This document shows positions 1 to 5,594 of a stretch of 13,407 nucleotides of DNA, piece by piece. The translations under genes were made by a program, and so were the position numbers. Under the pieces are notes generated by a model that was not told the origin of the DNA, did no database searches, and saw only the letters and a program-made list of their open reading frames with translations. Position 1 is the first letter of the stretch. The number at the start of each line of letters is the position of its first letter. The stretch comes from Candidatus Uhrbacteria bacterium (GTDB taxonomy: Bacteria; Patescibacteriota; Patescibacteriia; CAIXNZ01), in assembly GCA_011046145.1 (NCBI GenBank), contig DSBA01000054.1, forward strand, positions 1-13,407. The letters run 5' to 3'.

Positions 1-54
1 GGCATTGGCGACATTTTAACCGCCCATCACTTAATTGCCAAAGTTTTTTATTAA
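1..54 (+). CDS. C-terminal tail of an unidentified protein (5' end outside window)
   Basis: Frame 1 is open from the first base to a TAA at 52-54 and encodes 17 residues ending HHLIAKVFY. The composition looks like a real protein end, and the next gene (119-988) converges on it. The fragment is too short to identify, and a random open frame of this length is quite possible, so the call rests on context. Confidence 0.4.
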   Translation, partial: GIGDILTAHHLIAKVFY

Positions 55-70
55 AACATTTTGAACATCT

Positions 71-99
71 TACCATAATGAAATTATATCATTTTGGTA
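71..99. terminator. hairpin between convergent genes
   Basis: TACCATAATGA (71-81) pairs with TCATTTTGGTA (89-99) around a 7-nt AT loop, with one internal mismatch. It sits between the end of the plus-strand gene at 54 and the end of the minus-strand gene at 119, where a shared terminator would be expected. Neither side has a convincing T-tract, so it is a weak candidate. Confidence 0.3.
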
Positions 100-118
100 C
101 GATTTTCAAACTTTACCC

Positions 119-988
119 TTATTTTTTATACTGCAAGTTATTGCTGCCGTCGCCAATGAATTTTATTGTGCCCAATTGATCAGTGCGTAAAATTTTAATC
201 CCGAGCTTTTCCAAATTGTCCAGAGTGCGCAGATGCGGATGGTCAAACTTATTATTCTGGCCAGCGCAAATCACCGCATATTGAGGCTTAACTTTTGCTA
301 AAAAATATAGACTGCTGGAACTTTTAGAACCATGATGGCCGACTTTTAATACTTGAGCTGATAAATCAAGGCCGGCTGCAATTAATTCTTTTTCCACTTC
401 TATTTCAGCGTCGCCAGTAAATAAAAAAGAATTGTTTTTATAAACCAATTTGGCCACAATTGAACTGTTGTTCAAATTTTCAACTTTTTGCTGGCTTAAA
501 TCAGACCAGGGGTATAAAATTTCCAAAACCAAATCCGGACCCAGATCAATCTCGCGCCAAGAATTGGCAATTTCAGTTTCAATTTCTTGGCTGGCTATTT
601 CTTTTAAAAAAGCCTGATAATCAGGCGCTGTATGCAAAACTCCTGTTAACAGCACTTTTTTGACTTTATAACGGCGCAAAATTTCAACCAGGCCAGTCAC
701 ATGATCAGCATGCGGATGGGTTAAAATTACCAAATCCAATTCTTTGTCAAAAAAAGCCAGATTGCGGCCTAATTGCGATAAAACTGAATTATCCGGTCCG
801 CCATCTATTAAAATATTCTGTTCATAAGGGGTTTTAATCAAAATCGCATCGCCCTGGCCCACGTCCAGAAAAACAACCTCAAGATTTTGCCTGTCTTTTT
901 GCAAATTAACTGTCAGGCCGATTAAAAAGAAAAAAATCAACAAAAGGCCGCTTAAGAGTTTGAAAAGTTTTTTAGCTTGATGATCCAT
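119..988 (-). CDS. ComEC C-terminal-type metallo-beta-lactamase-fold hydrolase (stand-alone)
   Basis: A 289-residue protein with one N-terminal membrane anchor (about residues 9-27, KLLSGLLLIFFFLIGL region) followed by a metallo-beta-lactamase domain outside the membrane. Visible motifs are FLDVGQGDAILI (about 40-51), the metal-binding HPHADH (about 91-96), LFTGDAE (about 189-195), KVGHHGS (about 215-221) and a late DHPH. These match the ComEC/Rec2 C-terminal domain, thought to degrade the non-transported DNA strand during uptake. In most bacteria this domain is fused to the ComEC channel; here it is separate, and the channel is at 5570-7075 on the same strand. It could instead be a general ComEC-like MBL hydrolase with another substrate. 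The ATG at 988 has no SD, and a TATAAT lies only 6 nt upstream, so the mRNA may be leaderless. Confidence 0.88.
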   Translation of the reverse strand: MDHQAKKLFKLLSGLLLIFFFLIGLTVNLQKDRQNLEVVFLDVGQGDAILIKTPYEQNILIDGGPDNSVLSQLGRNLAFFDKELDLVILTHPHADHVTGLVEILRRYKVKKVLLTGVLHTAPDYQAFLKEIASQEIETEIANSWREIDLGPDLVLEILYPWSDLSQQKVENLNNSSIVAKLVYKNNSFLFTGDAEIEVEKELIAAGLDLSAQVLKVGHHGSKSSSSLYFLAKVKPQYAVICAGQNNKFDHPHLRTLDNLEKLGIKILRTDQLGTIKFIGDGSNNLQYKK

Positions 989-994
989 AAGTTA

Positions 995-1000
995 ATTATA
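995..1000 (-). promoter_or_regulatory. candidate -10 box of the MBL gene (leaderless start)
   Basis: On the minus strand a perfect TATAAT ends 6 nt before the ATG at 988, so transcription would begin at or next to the start codon. No good -35 box lies at the usual spacing, and the motif falls in AT-rich DNA, so this is only a candidate. Confidence 0.3.
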
Positions 1001-1016
1001 GCATTTTATTTTAAAG

Positions 1017-1045
1017 TTGACTTTTAGCTGGATAACAGCTATAAT
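1017..1045 (+). promoter_or_regulatory. strong sigma70-type promoter
   Basis: TTGACT (1017-1022), a 17-bp spacer, then TATAAT (1040-1045). It is correctly placed and oriented for the gene at 1078, giving a 5' leader of about 25 nt that contains the SD. Confidence 0.8.
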
Positions 1046-1077
1046 ATCTTTAAATTCTTTTTCTACAAGGAGGAAAA

Positions 1078-1392
1078 ATGGAGCAAGTGAAAAAAGCGGC
1101 AAGGGAAGCGGTAAAAAGCGGCAGCGGCAACAGGACAGGGTTCACTTTAAGGGAAAATTTGCTTCAAAATATCCTGCATAGCATAGAGCAGGCAAAACTG
1201 GAAGCGAATTTTTCCGAAGCTTTGGAAGCAGCGCTTTGGTCAAACGCTGACCTGCGCCAAATCATTTTGGCTAATCGGGCAAATTGCCTGATTGCCAAAA
1301 GGCAAATTTTGTCCAGTTTGCCCCGGCAAGGAAACCGAATTGTCAAGAAATTTATTGACGAATTGCTCATTTCCGGCAACCGCAGCTGTTAA
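1078..1392 (+). CDS. orphan 104-residue protein of unknown function
   Basis: No family recognised. The protein is charged and looks mostly helical. It has a Lys/Arg-rich start (KKAAREAVKSGSG, about residues 5-17), then a Leu/Glu/Ala-rich helical body (about 24-60) and a basic C-terminal third ending SGNRSC, with Cys at about 69 and at the last residue. There is no signal peptide or membrane segment. Expression signals are unusually complete: consensus promoter at 1017-1045, AAGGAGG SD at 1067-1073 a short 4 nt before the ATG, and a strong GC-rich terminator directly after the TAA. It is therefore a single-gene unit lying between two minus-strand genes. The strong signals suggest good expression. 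A soluble nucleic-acid or ribosome partner is possible from the basic character, but nothing in the sequence proves it. Confidence 0.82.
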   Translation: MEQVKKAAREAVKSGSGNRTGFTLRENLLQNILHSIEQAKLEANFSEALEAALWSNADLRQIILANRANCLIAKRQILSSLPRQGNRIVKKFIDELLISGNRSC

Positions 1393-1399
1393 ACAAAAC

Positions 1400-1440
1400 C
1401 CCCCGCCCTATTTTTAATAGAGCGGGGGCCTTTTATTTTA
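1400..1440. terminator. bidirectional rho-independent terminator
   Basis: A 12-bp stem (1400-1411 with 1417-1428, one C-A mismatch) has a CCCCCGC/GCGGGGG base and a 5-nt loop. On the plus strand it is followed by a T-rich run. On the minus strand TTTTGTTT follows the stem, so it can end both the plus-strand gene at 1392 and the minus-strand surface-protein gene at 1453. Confidence 0.9.
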
Positions 1441-1452
1441 ATCTTTTCTAAC

Positions 1453-4400
1453 TTATCTCAAAGTCATCAAGGTCTCAATCGGCAGGCTGGCCATATTAGC
1501 GCCTGTTGCATAAATTATTGAACTGCTGATATTGCGGCTGACAAATTTATTCTGGAACAAGTTATTGACAAAAACTTCTGATGAAACAAATTTCTTAATG
1601 CCTTTTTCTATATAATAAACATTAGTGTCTCCTTCATAAGCAATCAGGCTAGCGGTCGGATGGCTGGCGCTGGAAACAGACGAGCCTGTCTGGTAATTGA
1701 CAAAAAATGTCGGCTCAACATCAACTACCCTCTTGTTCCATTCTGCGCCGTACAAACTGCGGGCAATGGCTTCTGACTGGATCCATCTGATTACCCCATA
1801 AGGTTCTACAGCATAAACTTTGGGATCAGTCTGGATTTTTACCAGATAAGTGCCTGGCCGCACAGTCACATTGCTGCCCAATGGAATAGCTGCTAATGTT
1901 TCTGCTGCTATTGTCTGAACCTTGGAAAAATCTTCAAACCAGCTGAAATAAACTGACTCGCTGGGAAAAGCATGACGCCGGTTGTCATTATCTACAAAAT
2001 AAACAGTGTCCATATCTGCTCTTTTGACCAATGTTCCGACTGCTACTCCTTCTGACAATGGTCCGGCTGGCTCTGGATCATGCAAGACCAAATCTTCTTC
2101 AGGTACAAGCACTGGCTCTTCAGGCGGCGGCAATGGTTCCACGCCCGGAGCCACATATTCTATAGTATCAGAACAAAGATTGCTTGTTACCCCAGCAGTA
2201 TTTTTTACCAAAGCATAAACTGTTTTTGTGCCATAATCAGCAGTTGAACCAGCCAAAGTCCAGGCTTTACTGCCAGCTAATGGCTGCCAAGTTGCGCCAA
2301 CAAAATTTTGGTCATTGGAAATCAGCATTTCAGTTGCTTCTCCGCTTACTGTTAAACTCAATATCACGGACAAAGTATCTGTTGAAACTGCTCCATTATT
2401 AATAGACAAACTGCAAGTCGGGGCTGCAACACCGCCGCCGCCGCCGCTGCTGCTGGCAGATCTTGTTGTAAATGAAATAGGATTAGGTACCGGACCGACT
2501 ACGAAAGTATTCCCATTAACATCTTGGCCAGTTAAGAGTGTTGAAGTATACAAAGTTAAAGGACTGAAAATATTATGTGATATTGTCATAATAGTATTAC
2601 CCACACTCCAGGTAGCTGCCAGTCCGCCTGGATCAGGTACTACTGATCCTAAAATAGTACCTGTATTCATTGGTTCGCTGAAAGTTGCTATCACATTAGC
2701 CGTTAATAAAACATTAGTAGCGCCATTGGCCGGTGAGGTAGAGATGATAACCGGCGGAGCTCCGTCAGTTGCATTAGCTGGCGCGCCTGTCAGGTCTAAA
2801 ATATTGCCAGCCAGATCAGCAGCATTAACCGCTGTCCAGGTTAAAGCCGGGGTTGCGCCTGTATCAGCAGTACCGCTTTCTATCAAGTCATAAGTCAAAG
2901 TTGCAGTGCCTGTACCAGCACCCGTGCCAGGCAATGCATAGCCAGTTACAGCCAAAGCATCATAATTAACGTCATTAACCGGTTCGCTGTAAACAACAAT
3001 AATAGCATCAATTTGGCCATTGCTATCATTATCAGCTGTGGTGGCTGAGATTACTGTTGGCGCTATTGTATCAATTGCATAATTAGCTGAAGTCGCTCCA
3101 GCACTAGCGTTATTGCCAGCCGTATCTGTAAATGTTGTAGCTACTGTTGCAGTATTAGTCGCGTCTTCTATTGCATTTGGCGTAAATGTGCCTGTAAATG
3201 TAATATTATCAACTGTGCCAAGCGCGCCCAAAGTTCCATTAGGCATTGTTACATCTGTATTATCAAACCCAGTAACAGCTTCGCTCATCACAATTGTGAC
3301 TGTTGGCGTATCCCCTATAATAATTGTTCCGCCTGTCCCAGAGCCTGCTCCTACTGTAATACTATTTACTGTTGGCGCTATTGTATCAATCGTATAGCTT
3401 ACTGAACTGGTAATCGGCCCGGTCACATTACCGGCGTCATCAGTTACAGTAACATCAATTGTATTTAATGTTGTTTGAGCTGGATCCATTGCGCCGCTTA
3501 ATCCAACTGACCAATAATTAGTTCCAGGCGTCCCTGGATCAGAAGCATTTAATGCATTATCTACGCTACGGAAATTTGAACCGTCAAAAATAACTGAAAC
3601 AATTGTGTCACCTTCTCCATCAGTATCACCATCCCAAACTAAAACCGGAGTATCGCCAATAATACATTCACCGCCTAAACCGCTACAACCAAGAACAAAA
3701 ACATTTCCACCAGTCACTATTGGTTCTGCAGTATCTATATAAATTGGCGCGATTGCCTGGTTAACCCAAGGGGTGAATGCATTTCCTGCCAAATCAGTAA
3801 CATTTCCGCCCAAAGATGTTAAATTTGCAAATAAATCCTCATTGCCATCCTGCACAAGATAAGTAAGAGTCAGAGTATCATTGGGATTACCTAACGTATT
3901 ACTCCAAGCAAAACCAGTCGGATTGCTAAGAGCTGTTGAAGCTACTAAGTCATCAGGAGCTGTTGAGGCCACGAGATTACCAACAGAAAGAATATTCATT
4001 GTTTCATCAAAAGCCATGATTATCGTCGCATTAGATCCAACATCAGCTTGATTAATTAAATTATCGCTTAAAACCCCGCCAAAAATTATTGAAACAAGTG
4101 TTGGCGCTACTGTATCAACTGTTAATGTAGCACTACTAGTTGCACTAAATACTCCGCCTGCATCAACAGACCAAAGCAAATCAGCGCTGTTATTAGTGCC
4201 TGGATTAGCACTAACAAAAGATAAATCTGAAACAATTACTTGATCTCCAGACGTAAAATCAGCTGTCACATCCAAAACCAAAGTGTCATTGGCATAATTT
4301 GTTGTTGTGTATGAAACTGTAGTGCTGACTGTGCCAGTAGTATTTCCTGTTGTATTAATTGTTGCCGTAGTATCTGTAGTATCCCAGGTAGTATCAACAA

Positions 4401-4662
4401 AAGTTGCAGGAATAAGAATCAATATATTATTAGTTGCTGTTATTTCTGCGCCTGAATCCACAATAGTAATCGGATTGATTGCTTTTGTTTCATTGCCTTT
4501 CATTAATAAAGTGGTGGCAGTCATTGTGCCCGCAGGAGCAGCTGCCAGAGCTTCTTCTACTGGCGCTTGCTGCCAGATACCAGCTCCCAAAGCCAGGATC
4601 ATTATTACTGCCACTGATATGGGCAGGATTTTGAAAAAATGTTTTTTAACTTTTTTTGCCAT
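1453..4662 (-). CDS. large secreted surface protein with bacterial Ig-like repeats and a C-terminal triple repeat
   Basis: 1069 residues. Residues 1-41 form a signal peptide: basic start KKVKKHFFK, hydrophobic core ILPISVAVIMILALGAG, likely cleavage near ALAA. Ig-like modules follow; their junctions show as DTVAPTL (about 183), DTAEPIV (about 310), DTIAPTV (about 426) and DTIAPTV (about 530), and one module carries the SEAVTGFDNTDVT pattern of Bap-type Ig domains. An SbsA-type Ig domain (STSPANGATN, FSEPMN) spans about 636-735. A Gly5 linker (740-744) leads to a beta domain with Cys 750 and Cys 831. A Pro/Glu linker (about 838-865) precedes three related modules of roughly 60-70 residues (about 876, 938, 1007) with VYFVD/VYAVE/VYYIE cores. 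No LPXTG motif or terminal membrane helix is seen, so this tail may provide surface attachment (inference). Likely role: adhesin or surface-layer component. No SD precedes the ATG. Confidence 0.88.
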   Translation of the reverse strand: MAKKVKKHFFKILPISVAVIMILALGAGIWQQAPVEEALAAAPAGTMTATTLLMKGNETKAINPITIVDSGAEITATNNILILIPATFVDTTWDTTDTTATINTTGNTTGTVSTTVSYTTTNYANDTLVLDVTADFTSGDQVIVSDLSFVSANPGTNNSADLLWSVDAGGVFSATSSATLTVDTVAPTLVSIIFGGVLSDNLINQADVGSNATIIMAFDETMNILSVGNLVASTAPDDLVASTALSNPTGFAWSNTLGNPNDTLTLTYLVQDGNEDLFANLTSLGGNVTDLAGNAFTPWVNQAIAPIYIDTAEPIVTGGNVFVLGCSGLGGECIIGDTPVLVWDGDTDGEGDTIVSVIFDGSNFRSVDNALNASDPGTPGTNYWSVGLSGAMDPAQTTLNTIDVTVTDDAGNVTGPITSSVSYTIDTIAPTVNSITVGAGSGTGGTIIIGDTPTVTIVMSEAVTGFDNTDVTMPNGTLGALGTVDNITFTGTFTPNAIEDATNTATVATTFTDTAGNNASAGATSANYAIDTIAPTVISATTADNDSNGQIDAIIVVYSEPVNDVNYDALAVTGYALPGTGAGTGTATLTYDLIESGTADTGATPALTWTAVNAADLAGNILDLTGAPANATDGAPPVIISTSPANGATNVLLTANVIATFSEPMNTGTILGSVVPDPGGLAATWSVGNTIMTISHNIFSPLTLYTSTLLTGQDVNGNTFVVGPVPNPISFTTRSASSSGGGGGVAAPTCSLSINNGAVSTDTLSVILSLTVSGEATEMLISNDQNFVGATWQPLAGSKAWTLAGSTADYGTKTVYALVKNTAGVTSNLCSDTIEYVAPGVEPLPPPEEPVLVPEEDLVLHDPEPAGPLSEGVAVGTLVKRADMDTVYFVDNDNRRHAFPSESVYFSWFEDFSKVQTIAAETLAAIPLGSNVTVRPGTYLVKIQTDPKVYAVEPYGVIRWIQSEAIARSLYGAEWNKRVVDVEPTFFVNYQTGSSVSSASHPTASLIAYEGDTNVYYIEKGIKKFVSSEVFVNNLFQNKFVSRNISSSIIYATGANMASLPIETLMTLR

Positions 4663-4743
4663 AAATTTTTAAGTTAATTTTTTAAAAGAGTAGGGTTTTA
4701 TTAAAAATTAATTAAATATGTAAATTAGGTAATTTTAAAACAC

Positions 4744-4772
4744 AAAAAAAACAGCGTTAATAAAAAAACGCT
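4744..4772 (-). terminator. rho-independent terminator of the small unit upstream of the surface-protein gene
   Basis: Read on the minus strand, AGCGTT (4772-4767) pairs with AACGCT (4758-4753), followed at once by G and eight Ts. The stop codon of the 20-codon ORF overlaps the stem. The ATG of the surface-protein gene is about 80 nt further downstream, so this could be a leader terminator. Confidence 0.7.
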
Positions 4773-4833
4773 ATCCTTGCCAAACAAAAGACTTTATTTC
4801 CCAGCTTGAAAAAAAATACCCCTTTTTAATCAT
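4771..4833 (-). CDS. possible 20-residue peptide with its own promoter and terminator
   Basis: A short ORF, ATG at 4833 to TAG at 4771-4773, encoding a basic, aromatic peptide (MIKKGYFFSSWEIKSF...). It has two Trp, three Phe and one Tyr in 20 residues. A purine run AGGAAGG (4842-4836) lies just upstream; taking AGGA as the core gives 5 nt to the ATG. A consensus promoter (4882-4910) lies about 40 nt upstream of the ORF, and a terminator begins at its stop codon. The layout fits a dedicated small-peptide gene, a leader peptide for attenuation of the downstream surface-protein gene, or a small RNA with a chance ORF. I do not recognise the peptide, and the length alone proves nothing. Confidence 0.4.
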   Translation of the reverse strand: MIKKGYFFSSWEIKSFVWQG

Positions 4834-4881
4834 TGCCTTCCTAAAAAATTTTTATTATCTCTACTATAATTTTATAATCAA

Positions 4882-4910
4882 ATTATAGCAAATTTTAGGC
4901 ATCGTGTCAA
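4882..4910 (-). promoter_or_regulatory. perfect consensus sigma70 promoter
   Basis: On the minus strand: TTGACA (4910-4905), exactly 17 bp, TATAAT (4887-4882). Expected transcription start is near 4875. It reads toward the 20-codon ORF, the terminator and then the surface-protein gene. It is the best promoter in the window, and a DnaA box lies 5 bp upstream of its -35 box. Confidence 0.85.
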
Positions 4911-4915
4911 TTTTG

Positions 4916-4924
4916 TTATCCACA
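4916..4924. promoter_or_regulatory. perfect DnaA-box match (TTATCCACA)
   Basis: The 9-mer equals the classical high-affinity DnaA box. It lies 5 bp upstream of the -35 box at 4905-4910, where a bound protein could influence that promoter. I saw no second perfect copy nearby and no dnaA, dnaN or other origin-linked gene, so this does not look like a full oriC. A 9-mer can also occur by chance. Confidence 0.5.
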
Positions 4925-5085
4925 ATATGTTTAAAAATTACTACCCAGACAATCCAGTAAATTCCGGGTTTATTCATAATTTATAAGCATCCTGCCCAAA
5001 ACCACCATGTTTTATAAAAAGTATTTTTTAAGGATGGGGGTATCCTTTTGTTTTTCCATAGTTTTTATAAGTTAATAATTATTTT
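4925..5085. other. noncoding stretch with one hairpin
   Basis: About 160 bp between the DnaA box and the HTH gene. No convincing gene is seen. The only clear structure is at 5030-5047: AAGGAT, a GGGGGT loop and ATCCTT, followed on the plus strand by TTGTTTTT. This resembles a small plus-strand terminator, but no plus-strand gene feeds into it. A 37-codon minus-strand ORF (4864-4977) runs through the promoter and is not considered real. Confidence 0.4.
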
Positions 5086-5238
5086 TTATTTAATTAATTT
5101 ATTTAAATCCTCCTGTTTTATTCCCCATTGACCAATCTTAGTGGCTTTCAACTTGCCACTCTTAATATATCTATAAACAGTTTTAATATTAACTTTTAAA
5201 ATCTCGGCGACTTCTTTGGGAGTATATAATTTTTGCAT
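5086..5238 (-). CDS. 50-residue excisionase/MerR-type helix-turn-helix protein
   Basis: ATG at 5238 to TAA at 5086-5088. The protein begins MQKLYTPKEVAEILKVN, continues with TVYRYIKSGKLKATKIG, then ends QEDLNKLIK. This is the HTH_17 (excisionase-like) pattern: a T-x-x-E-V-A-x-x-L helix, a V-x-R-x-I recognition helix, a G-K-L-x-A wing and a final short helix. The family includes phage excisionases and small regulators. The gene is divergent from the 70-residue membrane-protein gene, whose promoter starts 18 bp beyond this start codon, so control of that gene is a reasonable guess. No phage integrase is present in the window. The ATG has no clear SD. Confidence 0.82.
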   Translation of the reverse strand: MQKLYTPKEVAEILKVNIKTVYRYIKSGKLKATKIGQWGIKQEDLNKLIK

Positions 5239-5255
5239 AGGGCGACAAGGTTGTA

Positions 5256-5284
5256 TTGACTAGATATTTATAAAATGATATGTT
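5256..5284 (+). promoter_or_regulatory. sigma70-type promoter of the small membrane-protein gene
   Basis: TTGACT (5256-5261), 17-bp spacer, TATGTT (5279-5284). The spacer holds the 8-bp palindrome TTTATAAA (5267-5274). The promoter lies in the short divergent space next to the HTH gene and is followed by a strong SD and an ATG. Confidence 0.65.
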
Positions 5285-5324
5285 TTAGATACTGGTAATT
5301 TGTCAAAAAGGAGGTACGGTAAAA

Positions 5325-5537
5325 ATGGAAGCACAAAATTTTTTCATGATCCTTGGCGGTATTGTTCTATTATGGTTTGTTTTTTGTCTTGCAATCACGG
5401 GGGATTTCTTCGGTGCCTTGGAGGAATTTTCTATGCTCGGGGCGTTTACTGTCTTTCCTTTCATTATGTTCCTGTTGGTGCTGTATCTCTATGGGGATTA
5501 CAGCTGGAGTTCTCCATATGTGCACAAGGTGTGGTAA
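5325..5537 (+). CDS. 70-residue two-helix membrane protein of unknown function
   Basis: Two hydrophobic segments are visible, about residues 6-25 (FFMILGGIVLLWFVFCLAIT) and about 38-56 (MLGAFTVFPFIMFLLVLYLY), joined by an acidic loop (GDFFGALEEF) and ending in a short aromatic tail. The start is fixed by AGGAGGT (5309-5315), 9 nt before the ATG; longer overlapping frames begin at TTG without an SD. A promoter lies upstream and a strong terminator right after the stop. Codon use (GGG, GTG, CTG, CTC, ATC, TTC) and base content are richer in G and C than the flanking genes, which hints at transfer. I do not recognise the family. With the divergent HTH gene it could be a regulated small membrane effector or a holin-like or toxin-like peptide, but nothing here proves that. 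Confidence 0.75.
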   Translation: MEAQNFFMILGGIVLLWFVFCLAITGDFFGALEEFSMLGAFTVFPFIMFLLVLYLYGDYSWSSPYVHKVW

Positions 5538-5561
5538 AAGAGGAATAAATGAAGGAAGTAT

Positions 5562-5594
5562 GCTCCTTATCAGAATAGGTAAGGAGCTTTTTTA
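5562..5594 (+). terminator. rho-independent terminator, overlapping the 3' end of comEC
   Basis: GCTCCTTA (5562-5569) pairs perfectly with TAAGGAGC (5580-5587), followed by seven Ts. It ends the membrane-protein transcript. The stop codon and last codons of the convergent minus-strand comEC gene (TGA at 5570-5572) lie inside the hairpin. The minus side has no T-run. Confidence 0.85.

Noticed and set aside
2315..2893. 192-residue plus-strand ORF within the surface-protein gene
   Set aside because: It is antisense to the Ig-repeat coding sequence and low in complexity, as expected for a shadow of Thr/Ala/Val-rich coding.
4840..4930. Possible replication origin (DnaA box in AT-rich DNA)
   Set aside because: Only one perfect box, and no dnaA, dnaN, gidA or rpmH neighbour. 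An origin claim is not supported.
4864..4977. 37-codon minus-strand ORF upstream of the 20-codon ORF
   Set aside because: It runs straight through the consensus promoter and the DnaA box, has only a weak purine context, and shows no family features.
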